Positions 8,712 through 16,348 of a stretch of 64,000 nucleotides of DNA are shown in pieces (the stretch's first letter is position 1; every line of letters begins with the position of its first letter). The notes beneath the pieces were generated by a model, which worked only from the letters and a program-made list of their open reading frames with translations, had not been told where the DNA came from and did no database searches. Source of the stretch: Chitinophaga niabensis (GTDB taxonomy: Bacteria; Bacteroidota; Bacteroidia; Chitinophagales; Chitinophagaceae); the NCBI RefSeq assembly GCF_900129465.1, contig NZ_FSRA01000001.1, positions 1,054,001-1,118,000 of the forward strand, read 5' to 3'. The position numbers and the translations under genes are program-made.

Positions 8712-9731
8712 ATGGAAATAGGAATAGATAGTTTCGCCGCCAGGTTCAGTGAAAAGGCAGGCAATGCCCTGAACGATCAGGATGCCATGAACCAATTGCT
8801 GGAAAGGATTGAATTTGCAGACCGTTCCAACCTGGACATCTTTGGGATCGGGGAACACCACCGAAAGGGTTTCCTTGATTCTGCACCTTCCATGATCCTT
8901 GCAGCAGCAGCTGCCCGCACCAAACGTATCCGGTTAACGAGTGCAGTAACCGTACTCAGTGCCATAGATCCCGTAAGGGCCTTTCAGAACTATGCCACTT
9001 TGGACCTTATTTCCAATGGCCGTGCTGAAATGGTAGTAGGCAGAGGCTCTTTCACGGATGCATTCCCTTTGTTCGGTTACAGTTTGCAGGATTATGATGC
9101 GCTGTTTACGGAAAAGCTGGACCTCCTGCTGAAGATCCGGGATAATGAATTCGTGACCTGGTCCGGTAAATTCAGACCTGCTTTACGGAACCAGCCTGTT
9201 TACCCAAGACCGGCGCAGGAAAAATTGCCTGTCTGGCTGGGAGTAGGTGGTACGCCTCAGTCGTTTGTACGTGCAGGTACTTTGGGTTTGCCATTGATGG
9301 TAGCCATCATTGGAGGAGAAACACATCGTTTCCGCCCATTGATAGACCTTTACAGGGAGGCTGGGAAAAAAGCAGGGCATTCGCCGGAGGACTTGAAAGT
9401 AGGTTTGCATTCCCTGGGCTATGTGGCCAATACAACGGAAGAAGCATTTGAGGATTTCTACCCGGGCTATGCAGCCAGCATGACGGAGGTTGGAAAGGAG
9501 AGAGGCTGGCCGCCTATGACAAGGGAGCGCTTTTACAGCCAGGCAGGCCCAACGGGTGCATTGCTGGTAGGTAGTGTGGAAGAGGTAGCGGAAAAGGTGC
9601 TAAGGCATGCGGAAGCGTTAGGCGGTATATCCAGGCTTACTTTCCAGATGGATAGTGCGGAATTGTCTCATGAGAAATTGATGGAGTCCATTGGGTTGAT
9701 TGGAACGAAATTGAAACCATTGGTTGTATAA
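8712..9731 (+). CDS. LLM-class (luciferase-like) flavin-dependent oxidoreductase
   Basis: This 339-residue protein has the bacterial-luciferase TIM barrel. It shows G-I-G-E-H-H-R (near 47-53), S-A-V-T-V-L-S-A-I-D-P-V-R (~77-90), L-I-S-N-G-R-A-E-M-V-V-G-R-G-S, P-V-W-L-G-V-G-G-T-P and V-G-S-V-E-E-V-A-E-K near the end. Members use reduced FMN (or F420) to oxidise small organics; the E-H-H motif and overall length fit the FMN-type monooxygenase subgroup. Substrate unknown. It is translationally close to YceI (1-base gap), and a terminator follows its stop. Confidence 0.92.
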   Translation: MEIGIDSFAARFSEKAGNALNDQDAMNQLLERIEFADRSNLDIFGIGEHHRKGFLDSAPSMILAAAAARTKRIRLTSAVTVLSAIDPVRAFQNYATLDLISNGRAEMVVGRGSFTDAFPLFGYSLQDYDALFTEKLDLLLKIRDNEFVTWSGKFRPALRNQPVYPRPAQEKLPVWLGVGGTPQSFVRAGTLGLPLMVAIIGGETHRFRPLIDLYREAGKKAGHSPEDLKVGLHSLGYVANTTEEAFEDFYPGYAASMTEVGKERGWPPMTRERFYSQAGPTGALLVGSVEEVAEKVLRHAEALGGISRLTFQMDSAELSHEKLMESIGLIGTKLKPLVV

Positions 9732-9740
9732 ACTAAAAAA

Positions 9741-9769
9741 GCGCCACTCTTTACAGTGGCGCTTTTTTT
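9741..9769. terminator. Bidirectional terminator between LLM oxidoreductase and AraC genes
   Basis: An 8-bp perfect stem GCGCCACT / AGTGGCGC with loop CTTTAC has seven T on the plus side and six A before the left arm, which gives a T tract on the minus strand. It serves two convergent genes. Confidence 0.92.
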
Positions 9770-9771
9770 AT

Positions 9772-10641
9772 TCAGATACTCAAAAACGCCTTCTTATACT
9801 CTGCGGGTTTCCGGAGCATGAATTCCTTAAACTGCTTATTGAAGTTGGAAAGGGTGTTAAAACCACATTCATAACAGATATGCGCTATGGGGGCATCTGT
9901 TTCTGTTAATAGTTTGCAGGCATGTTTGATGCGTATTTCGGAAACAAAGCGGGAGAAAGGTTTATTGTTCTTGGTGGTGAAATACCGGCTGAAGGAAGTA
10001 GGCGTCATGTGCAGGAGTTCTGATAATTCTTCCAGCAATATCTTACGGCGGAAATTCTTCAATACATAGTCATATACAATGTTCATCCGGTCTGCTTCCC
10101 CGGGGTTGTTCTCTAATTCATAGGCCCTGGACGAGATATAGTCGTATTCTTTTGTGCCAGCCATGATGGCGAGGATCTGAAGGAGCTGTATCACACTCTG
10201 CAGGCCCTTCATGCCGGTGAGTTCCTGCATCATAGAGATGATCTGTTCCCTTGGGCCACCAAAGAATTCCAGTCCACGCCCGGCACGGTCAAACAATTTT
10301 TTGAGGGCTATCATTTCTTCTTTGTCCATCATATGATCGCCCAGGAAATGTTCATTGAAGTAGATCACAATACCGTCTGTTTTCAGGGAGGCATTTTTTC
10401 CGAAATAGGCTTCATCGCTGCGCCATAAATGAGGAAGGTGGGGGCCGGTGAAAATGAGTTCCCCCGGTTTGAATGCTTTGATACTGTCTCCGATAAAACG
10501 GGTGCCGGTGCCTTCCAGCACTACAAAAAGCTGGTATTCGGAATGAGCATGCCAGATAGGATCGAAGTGGTTTTCCTGGAGGCGGCGAACCACAAAGATC
10601 TGGGAGAGTGGTATCTCTGATTTATGAAAAACATGCTTCAA
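9772..10641 (-). CDS. AraC family regulator with cupin sensor
   Basis: This 289-residue protein has an N-terminal cupin-like ligand domain (~10-110, with W-H-A-H-S-E-Y-Q-L and P-G-E-L-I-F-T-G-P-H-L-P-H) and a C-terminal double HTH (~185-289, with L-L-E-E-L-S-E-L-L-H-M-T-P-T-S-F-S-R-Y-F and I-C-Y-E-C-G-F-N-T-L-S-N-F-N-K-Q-F). This is the layout of sugar-responsive AraC regulators. It is divergent from the large ThuA/azurin gene, with 135 bases between them containing inverted A-rich repeats, so it probably controls that operon and itself. The effector is unknown. Confidence 0.9.
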   Translation of the reverse strand: MKHVFHKSEIPLSQIFVVRRLQENHFDPIWHAHSEYQLFVVLEGTGTRFIGDSIKAFKPGELIFTGPHLPHLWRSDEAYFGKNASLKTDGIVIYFNEHFLGDHMMDKEEMIALKKLFDRAGRGLEFFGGPREQIISMMQELTGMKGLQSVIQLLQILAIMAGTKEYDYISSRAYELENNPGEADRMNIVYDYVLKNFRRKILLEELSELLHMTPTSFSRYFTTKNNKPFSRFVSEIRIKHACKLLTETDAPIAHICYECGFNTLSNFNKQFKEFMLRKPAEYKKAFLSI

Positions 10642-10675
10642 AATAGTGTGGATTGTCTGGTTTTTATGTAAAATA

Positions 10676-10710
10676 CCTAAAAACGGTGATATAATACAGT
10701 CATTTTTGGA
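10676..10710. promoter_or_regulatory. Possible operator: imperfect inverted repeat in the AraC/ThuA divergent region
   Basis: CCTAAAAACG (10676-10685) and CATTTTTGG (10702-10710) form an imperfect inverted repeat around an AT-rich centre containing TATAAT. Another TGGTTTTTATG lies about 20 bases to the left and could pair with the same arm. The placement between divergent regulator and operon suits an AraC-type binding site; nothing further supports it. Confidence 0.3.
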
Positions 10711-10776
10711 TATAATCTAAGAAGGAAATGGGTGAATTCCTGTCTACCTTGGTGGTAACAAATTCAACTTACTGCC

Positions 10777-13700
10777 ATGTTATGGAAGGTTAACTTCACC
10801 GCAAGCGTGTGCCTCATCATTGCACCATTATTATTTATCAGCGCCGGAAAGCAACATTCTTCGGATGTGCCCCGCCGCCTGGAGATATTATTCCTGGGTC
10901 ATAAGAGCAAACATCACGACAGTGAAAAACTGGCGGAGATCTTTACGAAGGAATATTTTAAGGATGGTATTAATATATCCTATACCACCGATCCCAACGA
11001 TCTCAATGAGGCCAACCTGAAATGGTACGATGGGCTGATCGTATATGCCAATCACGATTCCATTACCAAACCGCAGGAAACCGCGCTGCTGAACTTTGTG
11101 CGTAGCGGCAAGGGCTTTATTCCTTTGCACAGCGCATCCTATTGCTTCCGCAACTCTCCGGAGGTAGTGGAAATGATAGGCGGGCAGTTCAAAAGTCATC
11201 AGTACGATTCCTTTCCTGCAGTGATCCTGAAGCCGGAACACCCGGTGATGAAGGGCATCACAGCTTTTGTAACGAAAGATGAAACGTATGTGCACGACAA
11301 GATCAGTAAAAACATAGAAGTACTTACTGAACGGGTGGAAGGAACACACCATGAACCGTATACCTGGGTAAGGCCATATGGTAAAGGCCGTGTATTTTAT
11401 ACTGCTTACGGGCATGATGATAATACCTTTAATAACCCCGGTTTCCTGGCATTGGTGAAGAATGGTATCCTCTGGGCAGTGGGAGATGAAGCGAGGGCTA
11501 ACTTATCATCCTATAAAATAGCACAACCTGTTTATGTGGATGGCCCTGTACCTAATTATGAAAAGCGGGACCCTGCGCCCAAAGTGCAATTGCCACTGAC
11601 GCCGGAAGAATCCATGTCGCTCATACAGGTGCCCGTTGGTTTTGGATTACAGTTGTTTGCGGCAGAGCCGGATATTGTAAATCCTATTTACATGAACTGG
11701 GATGAAAAGGGGCGTTTATGGGTGATCGAAACCGTGGATTATCCCAATGAAATAAAAAATGATGATGAAGGAGATGACCGCATTAAGATCTGTGAGGATA
11801 CAGACGGAGATGGTAAAGCAGATAAGTTCACCATCTTTGCTGATAAGCTGAACATTCCTACCAGCTTCACTTTTGTGAATGGCGGTATTATTGTGAGCCA
11901 GGCGCCTTCCTTCCTCTTTTTAAAAGATACGAACGGCGATGATAAAGCAGATATCAGGCAGCCGATGGTGCATGGATGGGGTAAGAGCGATACCCATGCG
12001 CAAGCCTCTAACCTTCGTTATGGTGTTGATAATAAGATCTGGGGTGTTGTAGGATACTCAGGTTTCAAAGGAAAAAGTGGCAAGGACTCTTTGCGTTTCA
12101 GCCAGGGTGTATATCGTTTTGACCCGGATGGGAAAGGGCTGGAATACATTTCTTCTACCAGCAACAATACCTGGGGGCTGGGTTTCTCAGAAGAGTTCGA
12201 TGTGTTCATTTCCACTGCGAATAATACCCACAGCGGTTTCATGGGCATCCCCAACCGGTATTTTGAAAAAGCGAAGCTACGGTCCGGCGGTGTGGAAAAG
12301 ATCGATGCACACTATGCCATGCACGTTGCCACAAAAAATCTGCGGCAGGTGGATGTGTTTGGAGGTTTCACAGCAGCTGCGGGGCATAGCTTATATACAG
12401 CCAGAACTTTCCCGCAGGAATACTGGAACAGGATCGCTTTTGTAACAGAGCCTACAGGCCGTTTGATCCACAAACATGTTTTAAAACAAGTGGGGGCAGG
12501 TTTTAAAGAAGATGGAGATGATTGGAATATGCTGGTGAGCGCAGATGAATGGGCCGGGCCTATACAGGCTGAAGTTGGCCCGGATGGCGCTTTATGGGTA
12601 ACGGACTGGTATGATTTTATTATCCAGCATAACCCAACACCTGCTCCTGACTGGGGAGGTTATAAGGCGGAGAACGGAAAAGGAAATGCCTACATCAATC
12701 CCCTGCGGGACCATGAGCGTGGACGTATCTATCGCATTTATAACAAGAACAATGATCAGAAGAATACTACCCAACTCAGCAAGAGCGATACAGAAGGATT
12801 GATCAAAGCGCTTTCCAGCGATAACATGTTCTGGCGCCTTACCGCACAGCGTTTACTAATTGAGGATAAAAACAAAACTGTATTGCCTGCTTTGTATAAG
12901 ATTATACAGGATAAGGAACTGGATGGTGCAGGGATCAATGCACCGGCCATACATGCACTCTGGACATTGAAAGGTTTGCAGGCATTGGATGGAACAAATC
13001 CCCAGGCCTTAGCCGTTGCAGCAGGAGCATTAAATCATCCTTCCGCCGGTGTACGCAGAGCGGCTATCCAGGTATTGCCTGCCAGCCCTGCCACTTTCCT
13101 TGCCATTCAGAAAGCTAAACTGTTTGAGGATAAAGACCTGAGGGTACGCCTCGCAGCAGTACTGGCTACTACAGAAATGAAACCTTCCGCGGCGATCGGA
13201 AATGTGCTGGTGAATATGGCAGAGCAGGAAGAGAATACAGATGATACCTGGTTAAAACAGGCACTCACTATTTCCGGTAAACTCAACCAGGAAACATTCA
13301 GGGCCGCATTCCGCAAAAGAGGATTGAATGAAAACCCTGCATTGATACAGGCATCTGTAGCACAGCGGCTTGCTTTTGGTGAGCGGTTAAGCAGTTTGTC
13401 TTTGAGAAGGGCCAGGCCGGGCAATGATGCACCAGCTCCTGAAGTAGCGGACAAAGAACTCCTGCTTTCAGGCAATATAGAAACAAGGCAGGGTGCTGCA
13501 CTGAATGGCGTGGTAGCGGCTCAGGGTAACAAGGCAAATGGTTATGGCCTGTATGTGCTGAATAACAAAATGCATTTTGTAGTGAACCAGGATGGTAAAG
13601 CATTCGAAGCCGTAAGTACCGGAGATCTGCCTTCCAACCTTTCCTTTAAAGCCGGTCTGCAAAAGAACGGCACCATGCAGCTGATCATTAATGATAAAGA

Positions 13701-14286
13701 AGCAGCAACTGCTAAGGCTACAGGTTTGTTTAAAAAAGAACTGAGCCTGCCATTGCGAGTAGGGTATGATAATAGCAAGGGAGATGACAGGGTAGCAGGT
13801 TATCCGGATAGCCTTTTCTTCCTCAATGCGAACTTAGTGAACGCAAGGCTGGAAACACTGGCTGGCCTAACGTCTGCAACTGCCACAACAGATAAGGATG
13901 TTAAAATAGACCGTACCATTGTGGTGAAGGTGATCAAGGATGTGATGAAATATGATCAGCAACTGATCACCGTGAAAGCGGGCATCACCATTCAGTTCGT
14001 ATTCCAGAACACAGACTTTATGCAGCACAACTTCCTGCTGGTGAAACCCAATACCAAAGAGAAAGTAGGCGCGGCAGCAGATAAACTGGCACAGGACCCT
14101 AATGGTGTGAAAATGCAGTATGTGCCTAAAATACCTGAGGTTTTACTGTCTACACCACTCGTGAACCCAGGCGGTAAGTTCACCGCTACATTTAAAATAC
14201 CAGCTACTCCCGGGGATTATCCTTACATCTGTACCTTCCCGGGCCACTGGCGTATTATGAATGGAATCTTAAGAGTTACAAAGTAA
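10777..14286 (+). CDS. Secreted ThuA - PVC-type propeller dehydrogenase - HEAT - LamG-like - azurin fusion protein
   Basis: This 1169-residue exported protein has an N-terminal hydrophobic signal (~5-24). Domains in order: ThuA-like glutamine-amidotransferase fold (~30-240; L-H-S-A-S-Y-C, G-Y-T-type H-D-D-N-T-F-N-N-P); a beta-propeller of the putative membrane-bound dehydrogenase family (~275-650; A-A-E-P-D-I-V-N-P and Ca-binding-like D-T-D-G-D-G-K-A-D and D-T-N-G-D-D-K-A-D); HEAT-like helices (~660-860); a LamG/concanavalin-like sandwich (~895-1040); and an azurin/plastocyanin domain (~1050-1169). The copper ligands are all visible: His1084 in M-Q-H-N-F, Cys1152, His1157 and Met1161 in C-T-F-P-G-H-x-x-x-M. 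No CxxCH haem site is present, unlike many relatives. Inference: it oxidises a sugar outside the cytoplasm and passes electrons to copper. It is first of three genes (gaps of 7 and 18 bases). Confidence 0.88.
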   Translation: MLWKVNFTASVCLIIAPLLFISAGKQHSSDVPRRLEILFLGHKSKHHDSEKLAEIFTKEYFKDGINISYTTDPNDLNEANLKWYDGLIVYANHDSITKPQETALLNFVRSGKGFIPLHSASYCFRNSPEVVEMIGGQFKSHQYDSFPAVILKPEHPVMKGITAFVTKDETYVHDKISKNIEVLTERVEGTHHEPYTWVRPYGKGRVFYTAYGHDDNTFNNPGFLALVKNGILWAVGDEARANLSSYKIAQPVYVDGPVPNYEKRDPAPKVQLPLTPEESMSLIQVPVGFGLQLFAAEPDIVNPIYMNWDEKGRLWVIETVDYPNEIKNDDEGDDRIKICEDTDGDGKADKFTIFADKLNIPTSFTFVNGGIIVSQAPSFLFLKDTNGDDKADIRQPMVHGWGKSDTHAQASNLRYGVDNKIWGVVGYSGFKGKSGKDSLRFSQGVYRFDPDGKGLEYISSTSNNTWGLGFSEEFDVFISTANNTHSGFMGIPNRYFEKAKLRSGGVEKIDAHYAMHVATKNLRQVDVFGGFTAAAGHSLYTARTFPQEYWNRIAFVTEPTGRLIHKHVLKQVGAGFKEDGDDWNMLVSADEWAGPIQAEVGPDGALWVTDWYDFIIQHNPTPAPDWGGYKAENGKGNAYINPLRDHERGRIYRIYNKNNDQKNTTQLSKSDTEGLIKALSSDNMFWRLTAQRLLIEDKNKTVLPALYKIIQDKELDGAGINAPAIHALWTLKGLQALDGTNPQALAVAAGALNHPSAGVRRAAIQVLPASPATFLAIQKAKLFEDKDLRVRLAAVLATTEMKPSAAIGNVLVNMAEQEENTDDTWLKQALTISGKLNQETFRAAFRKRGLNENPALIQASVAQRLAFGERLSSLSLRRARPGNDAPAPEVADKELLLSGNIETRQGAALNGVVAAQGNKANGYGLYVLNNKMHFVVNQDGKAFEAVSTGDLPSNLSFKAGLQKNGTMQLIINDKEAATAKATGLFKKELSLPLRVGYDNSKGDDRVAGYPDSLFFLNANLVNARLETLAGLTSATATTDKDVKIDRTIVVKVIKDVMKYDQQLITVKAGITIQFVFQNTDFMQHNFLLVKPNTKEKVGAAADKLAQDPNGVKMQYVPKIPEVLLSTPLVNPGGKFTATFKIPATPGDYPYICTFPGHWRIMNGILRVTK

Positions 14287-14293
14287 AAATTAT

Positions 14294-15154
14294 ATGGCCT
14301 TACCCGTTAGATTTGGTGTGAGTACCTGGCTGTGGACGTCTCCCTTTTCCACAGCCAGCATCCACGAATTGTTCCCGAAGATCGCCAGCATGGGATTTGA
14401 TGTAGTGGAGATAGCAGTGGAAGACCCTGCACTGATTGATGTAAAAGCAGTACAGGAAGCACTCGTGAAATACAACCTGAAAGCAAATATCTGCGGCGCT
14501 TTCGGGCCTTCACGCGATCTTACACATGAAGATCCCGCAGTGCATCAGAACTGTTTTACCTATATCGCCGCCTGCCTGGATATTTGTGTTGCCTTAGGTA
14601 CTGATTTCTTTGGCGGCCCTATGTATTCAGCTGTAGGGAAAGCAAGGATGATACCTCCTGAACAACGTAAAAAGGAATGGGACCTTGCGGTGCAAAATCT
14701 GCGCATTGTTTGCGATATGGCCGCAGCCCGGGGGCTCAGCATTGCTTTAGAACCACTCAACCGCTTTGAATCAGACCTGGTAAATACTACGGAAGATGTA
14801 TTACGCCTGGTGAAAGACATCCAACATCCTGCCGCAGGTATTATGCTGGATGGCTTTCATATGAGCATTGAAGAAAGGGATGTGGAACAGGCGATCCTTG
14901 CAGCAGGAGATAAGCTCATCCACCTGCAGGTATCGGAGAACTACAGGGGAACGCCGGGAACAGGGCAAACCCCCTGGTTGGCTTATCGCAAAGGCCTGGA
15001 AGCAATTAATTATACAGGCACGGTAACCATAGAAAGTTTCACCCCAGCCAACCAGGAACTGGCAGGTGCAGTGTGTTTCTGGCATCCCATGGCAGAAAGC
15101 CAGGACGGCTTTGCTACAGAAGGCCTTCGTTTTTTGAAAGACTGGGCTAAATAA
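14294..15154 (+). CDS. TIM-barrel sugar isomerase/epimerase (D-tagatose 3-epimerase-like)
   Basis: This 286-residue cytoplasmic protein belongs to the AP-endonuclease-2/xylose-isomerase-like barrel family. Metal-site positions resemble D-tagatose/D-psicose 3-epimerases: Glu153 in A-L-E-P-L-N-R-F-E, Asp186 in M-L-D-G-F-H-M, Arg218 in E-N-Y-R-G-T-P-G-T-G and Glu247 in T-I-E-S-F. Where those enzymes have the second His of H-x-H, this protein has Gln212 (I-H-L-Q-V-S-E), so one metal ligand may be changed. It probably interconverts C3 epimers or acts on keto-sugars made by its neighbours. It sits 7 bases after the ThuA/azurin gene and 18 before the Gfo/Idh/MocA gene. Confidence 0.88.
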   Translation: MALPVRFGVSTWLWTSPFSTASIHELFPKIASMGFDVVEIAVEDPALIDVKAVQEALVKYNLKANICGAFGPSRDLTHEDPAVHQNCFTYIAACLDICVALGTDFFGGPMYSAVGKARMIPPEQRKKEWDLAVQNLRIVCDMAAARGLSIALEPLNRFESDLVNTTEDVLRLVKDIQHPAAGIMLDGFHMSIEERDVEQAILAAGDKLIHLQVSENYRGTPGTGQTPWLAYRKGLEAINYTGTVTIESFTPANQELAGAVCFWHPMAESQDGFATEGLRFLKDWAK

Positions 15155-15172
15155 ACTTAAAAACTAATTCTT

Positions 15173-16294
15173 ATGATCAATATTGCTATTGTAGGTTTGG
15201 GTTTCGGCGCGGAGTTCATTCCGATCTATCAACGTCATCCTGATGTGCATATGTACGCTATCTGCCAGCGTAATGAAGAAAAGTTAAATGAGACAGGAGA
15301 TGCCTGGGGCGTGGAAAAAAGATATACTGATTATGATAAACTGCTGAAAGATCCTGCTGTTCATGCTGTACATATCAATACCCCTATCCCGGACCATGCC
15401 ATACAATCCATTAAAGCCTTAAAGGCCGGAAAACATGTGGCTTGTACAGTACCCATGGCCACTACGGTAGATGAATGCCGCCAGATAGTGGAATTGGTGA
15501 AGGAAACGGGCCTTACCTATATGATGATGGAAACAGTGGTGTATGCGCGTGAATTCCTTTTTATGAAGGAGTTGTATGATAAAGGCGAGCTGGGCAGGGT
15601 CCAGTTCCTGAAAGCCAGTCACCAGCAGGATATGAATGGATGGCCTAACTATTGGCCGGGGCTTCCCCCAATGTATTATGCCACGCATTGCGTTGGGCCT
15701 GTATTGGCTTTAACAAGGGCTGAAGCAGAATATGTTTCCTGTTTCGGATCCGGTGAGATCAATAAAGAACTGCATCAATATTATAATTCTCCTTTTGCAA
15801 TAGAAAGCACACATATTAAGTTCAGGAATTCGGATATCAGTGCACACATCTACCGTTCTCTTTTTGATACAGCAAGGCAGTACAGGGAAAGCTTTGAAGT
15901 ATATGGCTCACTTAAATCCGTAGAGTGGCCATTGATAGAAGGAAACCCGCTGGTCGTACACACAGGTGGAAAGCCGGAACCGGAAATCCCGGAAGAAGTA
16001 CATTCTCCTGATTATGCCCGCCTGCTGCCGGAAGCAATACAACGCTTCACTACAAAAGGGGTATATGATACAGATGACCATCAGCATCTTTCGTTCACGC
16101 AGGGGGCAGGGCATGGAGGATCGCATCCCCACCTGGTGCATGAGTTTGTGAGTGCATTGGTGCAGAAACGTTCACCATATCCTAATGCGGTGCAGTCTGC
16201 TAATATTACCTGTGTGGGGATATTGGCGCATGAATCTGCAATGCAGGGAGGGCTGAGGATTGATCTGCCGGCATTTACTTTTGAGAAGAAATGA
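15173..16294 (+). CDS. Gfo/Idh/MocA family oxidoreductase, without the usual EKP motif
   Basis: The 373-residue protein has an N-terminal Rossmann fold (I-A-I-V-G-L-G-F-G-A-E-F) and a C-terminal alpha/beta domain. The NAD(P)-binding half is clear, with I-N-T-P-I-P-D-H and A-G-K-H-V. The catalytic-lysine motif E-K-P after that is replaced by C-T-V-P-M-A, so the general lysine is missing. A later H (T-H-C-V-G-P) could be the catalytic histidine. EKP-less subfamilies exist among carbohydrate-active members, so it may still be redox-active. A ThuB-like role, oxidising or reducing a glycoside at C3 next to ThuA and an epimerase, is an inference from context. Last gene of the operon. Confidence 0.88.
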   Translation: MINIAIVGLGFGAEFIPIYQRHPDVHMYAICQRNEEKLNETGDAWGVEKRYTDYDKLLKDPAVHAVHINTPIPDHAIQSIKALKAGKHVACTVPMATTVDECRQIVELVKETGLTYMMMETVVYAREFLFMKELYDKGELGRVQFLKASHQQDMNGWPNYWPGLPPMYYATHCVGPVLALTRAEAEYVSCFGSGEINKELHQYYNSPFAIESTHIKFRNSDISAHIYRSLFDTARQYRESFEVYGSLKSVEWPLIEGNPLVVHTGGKPEPEIPEEVHSPDYARLLPEAIQRFTTKGVYDTDDHQHLSFTQGAGHGGSHPHLVHEFVSALVQKRSPYPNAVQSANITCVGILAHESAMQGGLRIDLPAFTFEKK

Positions 16295-16309
16295 TCCAGG
16301 TATGATTTT

Positions 16310-16346
16310 GAAGCCGTATAGATCGAAAGGTCTATACGGCTTCTTT
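16310..16346 (+). terminator. Terminator of the ThuA/azurin operon
   Basis: A 15-bp stem GAAGCCGTATAGATC / GGTCTATACGGCTTC (one G-T wobble) closes on a GAAA tetraloop and is followed by a short TTTAATT tail. Strong hairpin, modest T tract. The minus strand lacks a T run, so it mainly serves the plus strand. Confidence 0.75.
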
Positions 16347-16348
16347 AA

